The position numbers and the translations under genes are program-made. The notes below the pieces were generated by a model. That model saw only the letters and a program-made list of their open reading frames with translations, did not search any database and was not told the DNA's origin. Of a stretch of 64,000 nucleotides of DNA, positions 37,601 through 44,288 are shown piece after piece; position 1 is the stretch's first letter; each line of letters starts with the position of its first letter. The stretch lies in contig JADKHH010000024.1 of NCBI GenBank assembly GCA_016721905.1, forward strand, positions 1 through 64,000, given 5' to 3'. Source of the DNA: Candidatus Opimibacter skivensis. Lineage in GTDB: Bacteria; Bacteroidota; Bacteroidia; Chitinophagales; Saprospiraceae.

Positions 37601-40126
37601 GTAGATGGTTTCGTATACGATCAGAGCGCACGTCAGCTCATCACGATTGATGATCCGGGAAATCCTGAATATCCTCAGCCTCACACATGGGGTAGAGATG
37701 GATATGTGACAGACAACTGTAACCTGGAGATGGATATCCGTGTCACTGTATTCGATGATTGCAGTGGCGATGATCTTCCTGGAGACGCTCCTGCAGGTGG
37801 AGTGAAGCTCGTACAAAGAAGATTTACAGCCACGGATCCTGCTGGTCGGGTAGGTACCTGTACACAACGTATATGGGTGATCAATTTTGATCCTTTCTAT
37901 ATCAATAGTGACAATCCTAACGATCCAACGGATGATGTGATCTGGCCTTCTGATATGGAGTTAACGCATTGCGGCATCCCGGATACCATTCCGCCTACGA
38001 TCCTCAATGATGCATGTGCTTCTATCGGAGTCAATCTGAAAGAGAGGAGATTCGAACAGACAGAAGGAGCGTGTGTGAAGATCCTTCGCGATTGGACGGT
38101 CATCGACTGGTGTCAGTACAATACCGAGACAGGTTCTGGTATCTGGAGATATACACAAGTTGTAAAAGTAACGGATAGTGCAGGTGCGCTGTTCTCTGAT
38201 TGCACAGATGACATTCGGACGTACTGTACGCTGGATGAAGAAGTGACAGAAGTGGTGGATCAGGCATTTGCCACCACCTGTTTTGTACATCTCGATATTT
38301 CAAAACACATCGAGGATATCTGCTCACAAAGAGTCGTGTATGATGTCAAGATCTACGCTCCGAATAGTTCTTCAGCCATCATTGCTGTACCTGAAACGGA
38401 AGTAGTCATGAATGCAGACGGTTCATTTGATCTGCCGTTGAATACCGCACTAAGTCCAAATCTTACCCTCAGGGAATATGGTCTGGAATACAATGATCCG
38501 AACAAACCTCAGGAACATTATAAAGTGTTGTGGTCTGTACGTGATGGTTGTGGTAACCTGGTCACTTGTGAAGACAGGATTCGCCTGGAAGATTGCAAGA
38601 AGCCAACACCAGTGTGTATCAATGGCCTGAGTACAGTGCCTATGCCTTCAAACGGTACGGTGACGATCTGGGCTAAGGATTTTGATGCCAGCAGTTTTGA
38701 TAACTGTACATCACAAAATCAACTCAGGTTCTCCTTCTCTGGCACCAGCTATGTGCCGAGTATGACCTTTACGTGTGATGATATCATTGCGCTCGGTGTA
38801 CAGCAGGCTATTGATGTCTTTGTATGGGACAACTGGAATAATACAGAGTATTGCTCTACGACGATTGTCTTCACTGACCCATCAGGGGTGTGTGGATTAC
38901 CTTCAGGTGGCATCAGTGGGGTAGTGACGACACCGGGATTAGGACAGACGGTATCTAATGTCGGTATCACCTTGCTGACTAACTCACAGGTGTTTGGTAC
39001 ATGGACGACTGCAGTCAATGGTGCATTTAATTTCCCTGTAGTGCCTGCGGGTCAGATGTATACACTGGAAGCAGATCGTAATGATAGTCCGAAGAATGGT
39101 GTGAGTACACTTGACCTGGTCAAGCTGCAACAACATTTGCTAGGTATCTCACCGCTCAACAGTCCTTATCTGCTGATCGCGGCTGATGCTAACAAGAGTG
39201 GTAATGTATCTGCGATTGACCTGATTGAAATACGTAAGCTGATCCTTGGTAAATACGCTGCCTTCCCTAATTGTCCATCCTGGTTGTTTGTCCCGGCTGA
39301 TTTCACCTTCGTGGATCCATACAATCCATGGCCTTTTGAAGAGCGCAGCACCTTTATGGTGGATGACCATGGCGCAGTAGAAGATTTCATGGGTGTCAAG
39401 ATTGGTGACCTCAATGCATCCGCTTCGGCACATGCAGGTATGATCCTGCCACGTAGCCTGGTGACTGCTTCTTTTGAAGCGATGGATAAAGTTGTCACTG
39501 CAGGCGAAACATTTGAAGTGGAAATCAATCTCGCAGATACCGGCAATAAAATGCTGGGCGGACAGTGGGAGTTGATATTTGACGGAGTTACATTAGTCAA
39601 TGTCCAGCCTTTAGCGGAAGGGTTGACAGAAGAAATGTGGAGTGTCACTGATTCAGGTATCCGGTTTGCATGGACGCCAAAGGAAGCCGTGAAGACCACT
39701 GGCATCATCAAGCTAAGCATGACAGCTGAGCAGGCTGGTAAGATCTCTGAGATGATCAGTGTAGATCATACTTTCATGACTTCGGAGCTGTATAATGAGT
39801 ATGAGCAGGTTTATTCACTGGATCTGAACTGGAAAAATGCTGGAGAACCATCCTTAATTGAAGAAATTCAGCTTCACCAGAACAGGCCGAATCCATGGGA
39901 TACCGAGACAGTCATACCGTTTGAGATTGCTGAAGCGGGTGAAGTCACCCTGACCATCACCAACTCCCTGGGAGTGGAGATGTCAGCTACAACGCAACAA
40001 TTTGCTGCCGGAAAGCAGCAGTTTAAGATAACTAACCACAGTTGGGCCCAGGGATTGTATTACTATACGATCCGGTCCGGGGACACCCAACTGACAAAAA
40101 CAATGTTGATCCTGAATAAGCGTTGA
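31661..40126 (+). CDS. giant HYR-repeat surface protein with dockerin-like module and T9SS type A sorting domain
   Basis: 2821 residues from ATG 31661 (signal anchor QWVLLGWLAMAPFVFILGQ). Residues about 42-1290 hold 15 tandem HYR-like repeats of about 84 residues: P-TCP-ISCE, A-DNCT, Y-D, GCNGTGT-RTW-ATDACGN-C-Q-I-DTA. Each has four to five Cys that should form disulfides outside the cell. More diverged HYR-like units follow to about 2400. Residues about 2475-2530 look like a type I dockerin (STLDLVKLQQHLLGIS, then ADANKSGNVSAIDLIEIRKL). About 2610-2720 is a beta-sandwich resembling cohesin-type domains (AGETFEVEINLADTGNKMLG). The last 85 residues are a type A sorting domain (LHQNRPNPWDTETVIPFEI, GLYYYTIRSGD). 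Probably an adhesive surface or matrix protein. A terminator follows at 40148. Confidence 0.88.
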   Translation: MKNRIYYPGSSPHGHPFIRRAAQWVLLGWLAMAPFVFILGQVTITCPPTLTIPCSLPPTPDNTGTATATTTCSTSSTVTVTYQDNNGQMTGCMGTGTLVRTWLATDLCGNSATCVQNIVVEDRTSPTLTCPPFRIISCETDTTPATLGMAVASDDCTPTNLITITYTDQTQNLGQCNGTGTFTRNWKAKDMCGNIASCIQTIVIIDNTAPTLTVPPSLTISCEQNPTTQLTGTATATDNCTAQATIIITFSDNVFGLNGCSGTGTIVRTWVARDACNNLSTGTQFITLQDVTPPAATCPADITISCESSSLPAVTGTITATDLCGSVFTGYTDQVIEQVCNGTGIVERHWSAIDGCGNVTQCLQIITIIDQTLPTISCPATITVDCSAGVAPAVTGTPQVSDNCTPVAALTVTHSDIEIVPLGCNNTGTLERTWIVTDACGNSASCTQLIHITDTLKPTLTCPPPATISCESSVSPDFTGEATASDNCTPEASLVIEYSDDESLLFGCNGTGILNRTWSATDLCGNVTTCVQQIWIIDDTDPTITCPKNIEISCSDSSNPVNTGFATATDNCTADVVISYTDNAQLTGCNKTGLILRMWSATDACGNVKTCTQLITVVDHTAPIVVCPRDTIIDCGFYNNPDVLGYPTGTDNCTPSEDLVLDYDDDLSGLTGCTNTGVILRTWYMTDACGNVGSCVQTITVADTTAPVIVCPANVVISCEDSTAPLALGKATATDYCTASLFIDITYEDDLSQSGQCNGSGYIYRTWKATDDCGNVATCVQTIEIQDTELPEIQCPASYAISCEADRSPAAQGWALATDNCTPENLIEITYKDDVTNLTGCNNTGNLYRTWTAKDACGNKNTCVQVLTIVDNKKPEVTPPPAITVSCEAGLDVSVTGDIQATDNCTPGALLIVNITDDATGIVGCNHTGTLKRTWVVSDLCGNSKSVTQNIRIVDVTSPTIVCAGSLQVSCGESMDPSVLGSPEISDNCTAPADMDLLHFDNTTGLSGCNGTGTMFRTWVVYDDCGNSNSCIQTIQVVDNTAPVIELPANITISCEYRDNDDELGRATATDACTSVDDIVITYSDNDNGLALCNSTGQRERVWKATDLCGNFSTATQYIQFIDTLAPIFYTPFDVQIDCDDNPIDLEFTGEVEIFTDNCAEIKDVEVTWHDDMAALANCGGNPVIQRVWTLTDPCGNSRSSIQEITVMNYSMEQVVFPADAYIPCDADMMDLALTGNLVVPNNACSYLMDTMYSVELGEIQPYQYGRKWVCIDYCGHIEEHTQMIFLEDHVRPVITVQDISVSFHYGDTINLTTDNVVVSVEDNCDPDVSLAMSQVVITCEDFMTDNEVLIEITATDDQGNQTIEEIIVTLVGGLFIMDCPDDIQVSIGPGECGAVVEYTMEPQGLCGQEPIISQIDGTGLISGAYFPVGITEIVFMVSDQLGYNEECSFTVEVIEYPETFELACQDTLHVSVEENCLAEITADMLLEGGEYGCYDQYVIEFSDPQVIYEDGFLLAGPHIGEYLEACITDPETGNFCCSQLLIEDKLPPEIICEDITLECTDDIRPQAIPHYPVPDGSIVTPIGGNRYSVSGIDNCGITIISYTDQEDIHMCDGIYANIITRTWTATDESGHTATCQETLYLLRGTIDQFVLPGDTTIYCGNECIRPDGTPDPACIGGITGPFCGTFFVGYIDKVVPYCGGSYAVKREWSLVDWCNSGNIIEYTQIINVEDNVPPVVVCPEYFEAPSDFGDCGAQVHLTLPEAYDACGSEPLTYILKLNGQVVLPTNGEYILPDLQIGEYEITWEVRDDCENLTVCTSTMYLYDSTPPTAYCDAHTVISINNQDPMGVALLPATTLDDGSFDNCGPVTFRARRMTSCIDFDWTSDGYGHQPDGDVDDYDRGTLYSEYVPVSCCDAGEDYILVQLEVKDLHGNVNYCMVEVAVQDKVAPMIVCPPDIEVSCQFWFDPNILEDPNNRTFGTVVDGFVYDQSARQLITIDDPGNPEYPQPHTWGRDGYVTDNCNLEMDIRVTVFDDCSGDDLPGDAPAGGVKLVQRRFTATDPAGRVGTCTQRIWVINFDPFYINSDNPNDPTDDVIWPSDMELTHCGIPDTIPPTILNDACASIGVNLKERRFEQTEGACVKILRDWTVIDWCQYNTETGSGIWRYTQVVKVTDSAGALFSDCTDDIRTYCTLDEEVTEVVDQAFATTCFVHLDISKHIEDICSQRVVYDVKIYAPNSSSAIIAVPETEVVMNADGSFDLPLNTALSPNLTLREYGLEYNDPNKPQEHYKVLWSVRDGCGNLVTCEDRIRLEDCKKPTPVCINGLSTVPMPSNGTVTIWAKDFDASSFDNCTSQNQLRFSFSGTSYVPSMTFTCDDIIALGVQQAIDVFVWDNWNNTEYCSTTIVFTDPSGVCGLPSGGISGVVTTPGLGQTVSNVGITLLTNSQVFGTWTTAVNGAFNFPVVPAGQMYTLEADRNDSPKNGVSTLDLVKLQQHLLGISPLNSPYLLIAADANKSGNVSAIDLIEIRKLILGKYAAFPNCPSWLFVPADFTFVDPYNPWPFEERSTFMVDDHGAVEDFMGVKIGDLNASASAHAGMILPRSLVTASFEAMDKVVTAGETFEVEINLADTGNKMLGGQWELIFDGVTLVNVQPLAEGLTEEMWSVTDSGIRFAWTPKEAVKTTGIIKLSMTAEQAGKISEMISVDHTFMTSELYNEYEQVYSLDLNWKNAGEPSLIEEIQLHQNRPNPWDTETVIPFEIAEAGEVTLTITNSLGVEMSATTQQFAAGKQQFKITNHSWAQGLYYYTIRSGDTQLTKTMLILNKR

Positions 40127-40147
40127 TGAGAATCAATGCCGATAAAT

Positions 40148-40173
40148 ACCCCGGACAATGGTCCGGGGTTTTG
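40148..40173 (+). terminator. rho-independent terminator of the giant gene
   Basis: Stem CCCCGGAC-AATG-GTCCGGGG followed by TTTTG, 22 bp after the TGA stop and upstream of metF. Confidence 0.85.
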
Positions 40174-40211
40174 TCATTTTAGGCTGGTGGGTTACCTTTA
40201 CCGCCCTTGCT

Positions 40212-41168
40212 ATGAAAGTAACTGACTTTTTTACCCAATCCAAGGGTCGTACCCTGATGTCATATGAAATCCTTCCACCCCTCAAAGGCGGGAGCATGTC
40301 CGATATCTTCAGGCTCCTCGATGCCCTTATGGAGTTTAAGCCCCCGTTTATTGATGTTACCTACCACCGGGAGGAATACGTCTATACCAAGCATGAAAGC
40401 GGATACTATGAAAAGACCGCTATCCGCAAGCGTCCAGGCACGGTAGGTATCTGCGCGGCCATCATGCACAAGTATGGTGTTGAGGCAGTACCTCACCTGA
40501 TCTGCGGAGGCTTTACGCGCGAAGACACAGAGAATGCGCTCATAGACCTCAACTTCCTCGACATAAAGAATGTATTGGCACTGCGTGGTGATGCGATGAC
40601 CTTTGAGGAGAAATTTAATCCAACCGTCGGTGGTCATTCGTATGCGCTCGATCTCGTGCGTCAGATCGCGGATATGAATGCCGGTAAGTATCTCGATCCT
40701 AATATTGAGAAGGGCAGTAAAACTGACTTTTGTATAGGCATCGCCGGCTATCCGGAAAAGCATTTTGAAGCGCCTAACATGGACTACGATCTGCACTATA
40801 CCACTGAGAAGATCAAAGCTGGTGCAGAATATATCGTCACCCAGATGTACTTCGACAACGCTAAGTTTTTTGACTACGTCAGCAGATGCAGGGCAGCCGG
40901 CATCACCGTGCCGATCGTCCCTGGTATCAAGCCACTGACCAAGCGCTATCAGTTAGCTGCCATCCCACGCAAGTTTTTTGTCAACATGCCTGACGACCTC
41001 GTCAAGGAAGCCAACAAAGCAACGACAGATGCAGCCATGGTGGACATTGGAATCGAATGGTCCATTGCGCAATGCAAGGAGCTCATCAAGGAAGGAGTAC
41101 CGTGTATTCACTTCTATACGATGGGGGATGTGAAGACGACTTCGAGGATATTGAAGGGGATCATGTAG
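40212..41168 (+). CDS. metF: methylenetetrahydrofolate reductase
   Basis: FAD-dependent reduction of 5,10-methylene-THF to 5-methyl-THF for methionine synthesis. 318 residues from ATG 40212; upstream in-frame codons overlap the terminator region and are excluded. Family motifs: catalytic Glu in MSYEILPPLKGGS, FIDVTYHREEYV, VPHLICGGFTREDTENALID, KNVLALRGD (FAD), CIGIAGYPEKHFEAPN, EYIVTQMYFDNAKFFDYV, VPIVPGIKPLTKRYQLAAIP and CIHFYTMG. All are typical of bacterial MetF, and the 5' sequence resembles Bacteroidota orthologues. No SAM riboswitch was seen upstream. Confidence 0.95.
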   Translation: MKVTDFFTQSKGRTLMSYEILPPLKGGSMSDIFRLLDALMEFKPPFIDVTYHREEYVYTKHESGYYEKTAIRKRPGTVGICAAIMHKYGVEAVPHLICGGFTREDTENALIDLNFLDIKNVLALRGDAMTFEEKFNPTVGGHSYALDLVRQIADMNAGKYLDPNIEKGSKTDFCIGIAGYPEKHFEAPNMDYDLHYTTEKIKAGAEYIVTQMYFDNAKFFDYVSRCRAAGITVPIVPGIKPLTKRYQLAAIPRKFFVNMPDDLVKEANKATTDAAMVDIGIEWSIAQCKELIKEGVPCIHFYTMGDVKTTSRILKGIM

Positions 41169-41329
41169 AGCAAAGCAAAAGTAATCCAACCTTAAATTCA
41201 AGTTATTGTTTGGCAATTTTTCCTGTATCGATAGGTAGTGCCTTGTCGTTAGGGAAAGGATACTTAATCAAATAGAGTTTGGGCAGATTCATGCAATGGA
41301 TTGCCCCCCCTTGTCTAACGTCTGAGAGT

Positions 41330-41389
41330 CTTCAGTCTGCCATCTAACGCCTCAACGATTCACAACTCACAATTCACATCTCACTATTC
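41330..41389 (-). repeat. GTGAG array directly downstream of a stop codon
   Basis: On the minus strand, right after the TGA of the 41390-43183 gene: GTGAGATGTGAATTGTGAG, then TTGTGAATCG and AGGCGTTAGATGGCAGACTG. Same family as the arrays at 11154 and 63064. Confidence 0.7.
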
Positions 41390-43183
41390 TCATTCACCTT
41401 TCACCACCTTCATACTCGTCATCCTGCCATCTGCTTCACGCACTGTGCAGATATACATCCCAACAGGTAAGTTATCTAACTCTAATGTAATCGGCAGAGG
41501 AATCCTGCCTGTGTTAAGAACTTCCGTGCCCTGGAGATCAGTAATGATCACTTCACCTGTTGTAAATCCATCACCGTGGTGTGTGATGCGCAACTCATTG
41601 GTGAACGGATTTGGGGTGACAGAGAAAGGCACATATCTGGGATCGTCCACGGATACATTAGGCATCAGTTCGATCCACTGGCAGGTGCTGTCTCGTTGAT
41701 ATTGGTTCTCGACGGTCTGGCAGACATGGTATAGGCCATAGTCTGGAAATGTATGGATGGGTGATGGAATATCTGCATCCTGATCATCATCAAAATCCCA
41801 CTCCCAGGTATCAGGCTCATAAAATGACAGATCTGTAAAACGTATCGTCAGCGGATCATGTGGCTCATCTACTTCCCAGCGCCAGCGGGAGGTAGCCAGG
41901 TTGTTGAGACCCAGTGTATCACATGGACTGCCATCGATGGGGCCGAGACGATAGTTAGGCACATTGGGCGCACTCCGGCCCTGAGGTACGGTCAGGTTGA
42001 TAGCATGCTGTTTAAGCTTGCATGCTGTGCCAGGCTCATCCGGTCGGTCGATGACATGTAGGTATTCATTGCTCGCTGTTGTAGGTACTACATATAGCCT
42101 TCCATCAGGAGTCTGCATGATGGGGCCAAAAGTAGTGGGGGAATTAGAACCATGCACAAAACCATCATACTCACCTACAAGTACACGAGATGCGCCGATG
42201 TCACTGGCCTCCATGTCAAACTGCCATAAATATCTACTTTCCGATGAGGTGTATAAATACTTTTCATTCGAAGAGAATCCAAACCCCGGCCAAAGTTGAG
42301 TGACAAGAGAAAAAGAATCCCTGAAAGCAAGCGATCCGGAACATCTATCAATCTCGTAAATGAATACATGCTGAGCATTACTATTCAGTACAGCGACACC
42401 TACGGCCATATACTTACCTGAAGGTGAGATTGTTGCTAACCCTAATGCTTGTGGCATATTAATACCACTGTCAAGCAAACCCATGAAATTAATTCCTGAG
42501 GGATCTAACAATATTAATTGATACTGATTTGAACCTCGAAGCAGCATATATATCCACCAATCTCGCCCATTAGCATGTCGCACAGCTTTGACTGGTGCTT
42601 GAAAGAATATATCCGAAACACCTATCTGCACATCCTTTGAAAGAAGGGTGAAGGTGCTGTCCGGATTTAAATGGATGGAGGCAGTCAGCCATTTGGTACA
42701 ATGAAAGCCTAGCGGATCATCAAACCATTCACTAAACTGATAAATGACATGATATATTCCTGTTTCGCCAGGATCCGGGAGAATAATAGCACCGTTTGGA
42801 ATAGGAAATCCATACGCAAAATCGTACTCGCTATACCACCACTGCCAAAAGCTAGGTTTTATGTTGTCCCAGTCATCAGGCACATAGGAGATAGTATCCT
42901 CGATCATCTGAAAGCCCGAGCCTCGAATCAGCATACCGTTCGTCCAGATCAAAGGATTGCCATCATCATCACATATTGTGCTGCATGTTTCTGCTGTTTG
43001 GGAATATTCTCCTGGCATTCGTTTAACTACCATATTTCCAGATTTAAAATCCAATTTCAAAACAGAATAATTCGGATTTGTTGATCTGGAGTAGCCAATG
43101 ATCCAACTATCACCTTCCTTTTGACTTGTAGCATGGCTAAAAGCCATGCTACAAAGCCAAAAAAATATTACATTTTTTTTCAT
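41390..43183 (-). CDS. T9SS type A secreted protein with PKD-like domain
   Basis: 597 residues. Signal peptide MKKNVIFFWLCSMAFSHATS; its core is encoded by a REP-like palindrome (43126-43154). Residues about 25-410 show beta-propeller-like repeats (GSGFQMIEDTISYVPDDW, LATISPSGKYMAVGVAV, GFGFSSNEKYLYTSSES, IMQTPDGRLYVVPTTASN), as in proteins that report stored values. A PKD-like domain follows (IRFTDLSFYEPDTWEWDFDD, FPDYGLYHVCQTVEN). The C-terminal 80 residues are a type A sorting domain (FSVTPNPFTNELRITHHG, LPVGMYICTVREADGR). The start codon overlaps the stop of the small upstream gene (ATGA). Surface or secreted; function unknown. Confidence 0.82.
   Translation of the reverse strand: MKKNVIFFWLCSMAFSHATSQKEGDSWIIGYSRSTNPNYSVLKLDFKSGNMVVKRMPGEYSQTAETCSTICDDDGNPLIWTNGMLIRGSGFQMIEDTISYVPDDWDNIKPSFWQWWYSEYDFAYGFPIPNGAIILPDPGETGIYHVIYQFSEWFDDPLGFHCTKWLTASIHLNPDSTFTLLSKDVQIGVSDIFFQAPVKAVRHANGRDWWIYMLLRGSNQYQLILLDPSGINFMGLLDSGINMPQALGLATISPSGKYMAVGVAVLNSNAQHVFIYEIDRCSGSLAFRDSFSLVTQLWPGFGFSSNEKYLYTSSESRYLWQFDMEASDIGASRVLVGEYDGFVHGSNSPTTFGPIMQTPDGRLYVVPTTASNEYLHVIDRPDEPGTACKLKQHAINLTVPQGRSAPNVPNYRLGPIDGSPCDTLGLNNLATSRWRWEVDEPHDPLTIRFTDLSFYEPDTWEWDFDDDQDADIPSPIHTFPDYGLYHVCQTVENQYQRDSTCQWIELMPNVSVDDPRYVPFSVTPNPFTNELRITHHGDGFTTGEVIITDLQGTEVLNTGRIPLPITLELDNLPVGMYICTVREADGRMTSMKVVKGE
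43126..43154. repeat. REP-like palindrome within a signal-peptide coding region
   Basis: TTGTAGCATGGCT-AAA-AGCCATGCTACAA: 13-bp perfect stem with a 3-base loop, located inside the coding sequence for the hydrophobic core of the signal peptide. Confidence 0.85.
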
Positions 43184-43536
43184 CTTGTAATGGAAATTTG
43201 CTGCGTTAGCATTCTCTTTGCTCCCTGAGTCCGTATGGTGTAGATACCGGAAGGGATATCACTAATACTCATCGAATAGTTTCCACCATCAGGAGTAAGA
43301 AGTTGTTTCCACAATCTACCATCGAGACTATGTATCTCTACAGTTTCGACCCAATCCGGAAGCTGCAAATAAATTACATCAGATGCAGGATTAGGGTGGA
43401 TACGTATTTCACTTACGAAACCAGAATTATCGCTTCTGTCTTCGATTATAATAAATGGATCCAATTCGGCACATTCACCAGGTCGATGGGTGAATATACT
43501 GTCAGCGATAATTTGATTTGTCATGAAACTTTTCAT
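43180..43536 (-). CDS. short protein consisting mainly of a T9SS type A sorting domain
   Basis: 118 residues. Residues about 40-118 are a complete type A sorting domain (EIRIHPNPASDVIYLQLPDW, VETVEIHSLDGRLW, SISDIPSGIYTIRTQGAKR, MLTQQISITR). The remaining N-terminal residues (MKSFMTNQIIADSIFTHRPG) show no signal peptide, so it could not be exported as it stands. It overlaps the following T9SS gene by 4 bp. The simplest reading is the 3' remnant of a larger secreted protein whose 5' part is lost. Alternatives are a frameshifted start upstream, or a cytosolic decoy-like protein, which would be novel. Confidence 0.55.
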   Translation of the reverse strand: MKSFMTNQIIADSIFTHRPGECAELDPFIIIEDRSDNSGFVSEIRIHPNPASDVIYLQLPDWVETVEIHSLDGRLWKQLLTPDGGNYSMSISDIPSGIYTIRTQGAKRMLTQQISITR

Positions 43537-44198
43537 TGTTAATAAAATTTGGTGTTCAATAAAAACAAATTCTGGGCATAATCAGCCCCTCATCTTCCAT
43601 TTGGCTCTTTAAGGAGTCCTTATGGATTAGATACAGCAGTAGCGTGTCTTTTATGTAAATATACAGACACTTTGCAAGTTGCTTTTATTCAAAAGCAAAA
43701 CTGTAAAAGAGGAGATCATTCGGAGCAGATGGAAAGATGCCATCTGCATTATTGGAGTGTTTATCTCATAGAAAAATAGATTGGTTTCAAAATTTGGGGT
43801 GAAACCAATAATAAGTTGCTTTTCTATATTAAGGAGCAAAACTAGAATCCTAAAGTAGTGATTTTATTTACAATTACCTAAATTATTTAAACTAAATATT
43901 CTTTGATGCCATTTCTTGTCATTATCCGTCATACCCTTGGATGGGTAGAAATGTGCACAGGGCATTGGGAATCTATGCATTTGACCCTCGCAGAACTAGT
44001 TTGTATCCAAGTTGCCTTCGCGGAATGGCTTCGACAAACAAAGGAAGTTGCAGAGAAAACTACGTTCAGATCTGGAGACCATGCCGCAGACTTGATGTGT
44101 TAGACCACTTAAATAATTGAAAAGAGCATGAGCATATTCTAGCGTCTGGAGACGCAAAGCATATGGGGTTCAAGACTGAAGTCTTGAACCAGCGTATG
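43537..44198. other. AT-rich gene-free interval
   Basis: No credible gene. The interval is AT-rich, with only short unconvincing reading frames. The last 60 bases carry hairpins (GCGTCTGGAGACGC near 44140; GGTTCAAGAC-TGAA-GTCTTGAACC at 44167-44190). If the short T9SS gene is a remnant, its lost 5' part may once have lain here. Confidence 0.4.
44167..44190. repeat. 10-bp-stem REP-like hairpin
   Basis: GGTTCAAGAC and GTCTTGAACC with loop TGAA, 8 bp upstream of a larger palindrome. AT-rich spacers on both sides contain GGAGA-type words. Confidence 0.75.
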
Positions 44199-44258
44199 GA
44201 GATTTAAAAAGTATGTACGGACAAGGCGCGACTTGTCCGTACATACTTTTTAAATCTC
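44199..44258. repeat. 60-bp near-perfect palindrome upstream of the M14 peptidase gene
   Basis: 30 + 30 bases with a single mismatched pair (44226/44231). The central 28 bp begin GTACGGACAAGGCG. The outer 16 bases (GAGATTTAAAAAGTAT and its inverted copy) have the same lengths as in the palindrome at 28927. It ends 30 bp before the peptidase start and may also shape its 5' leader. Confidence 0.9.
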
Positions 44259-44288
44259 AACATCTTGATTTTCCTATCTTAGCCCTCT

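Noticed and set aside
43903..44103. 66-residue frame in the AT-rich gap before the M14 gene
   Set aside because: No motif, and starts in low-complexity sequence; likely chance.
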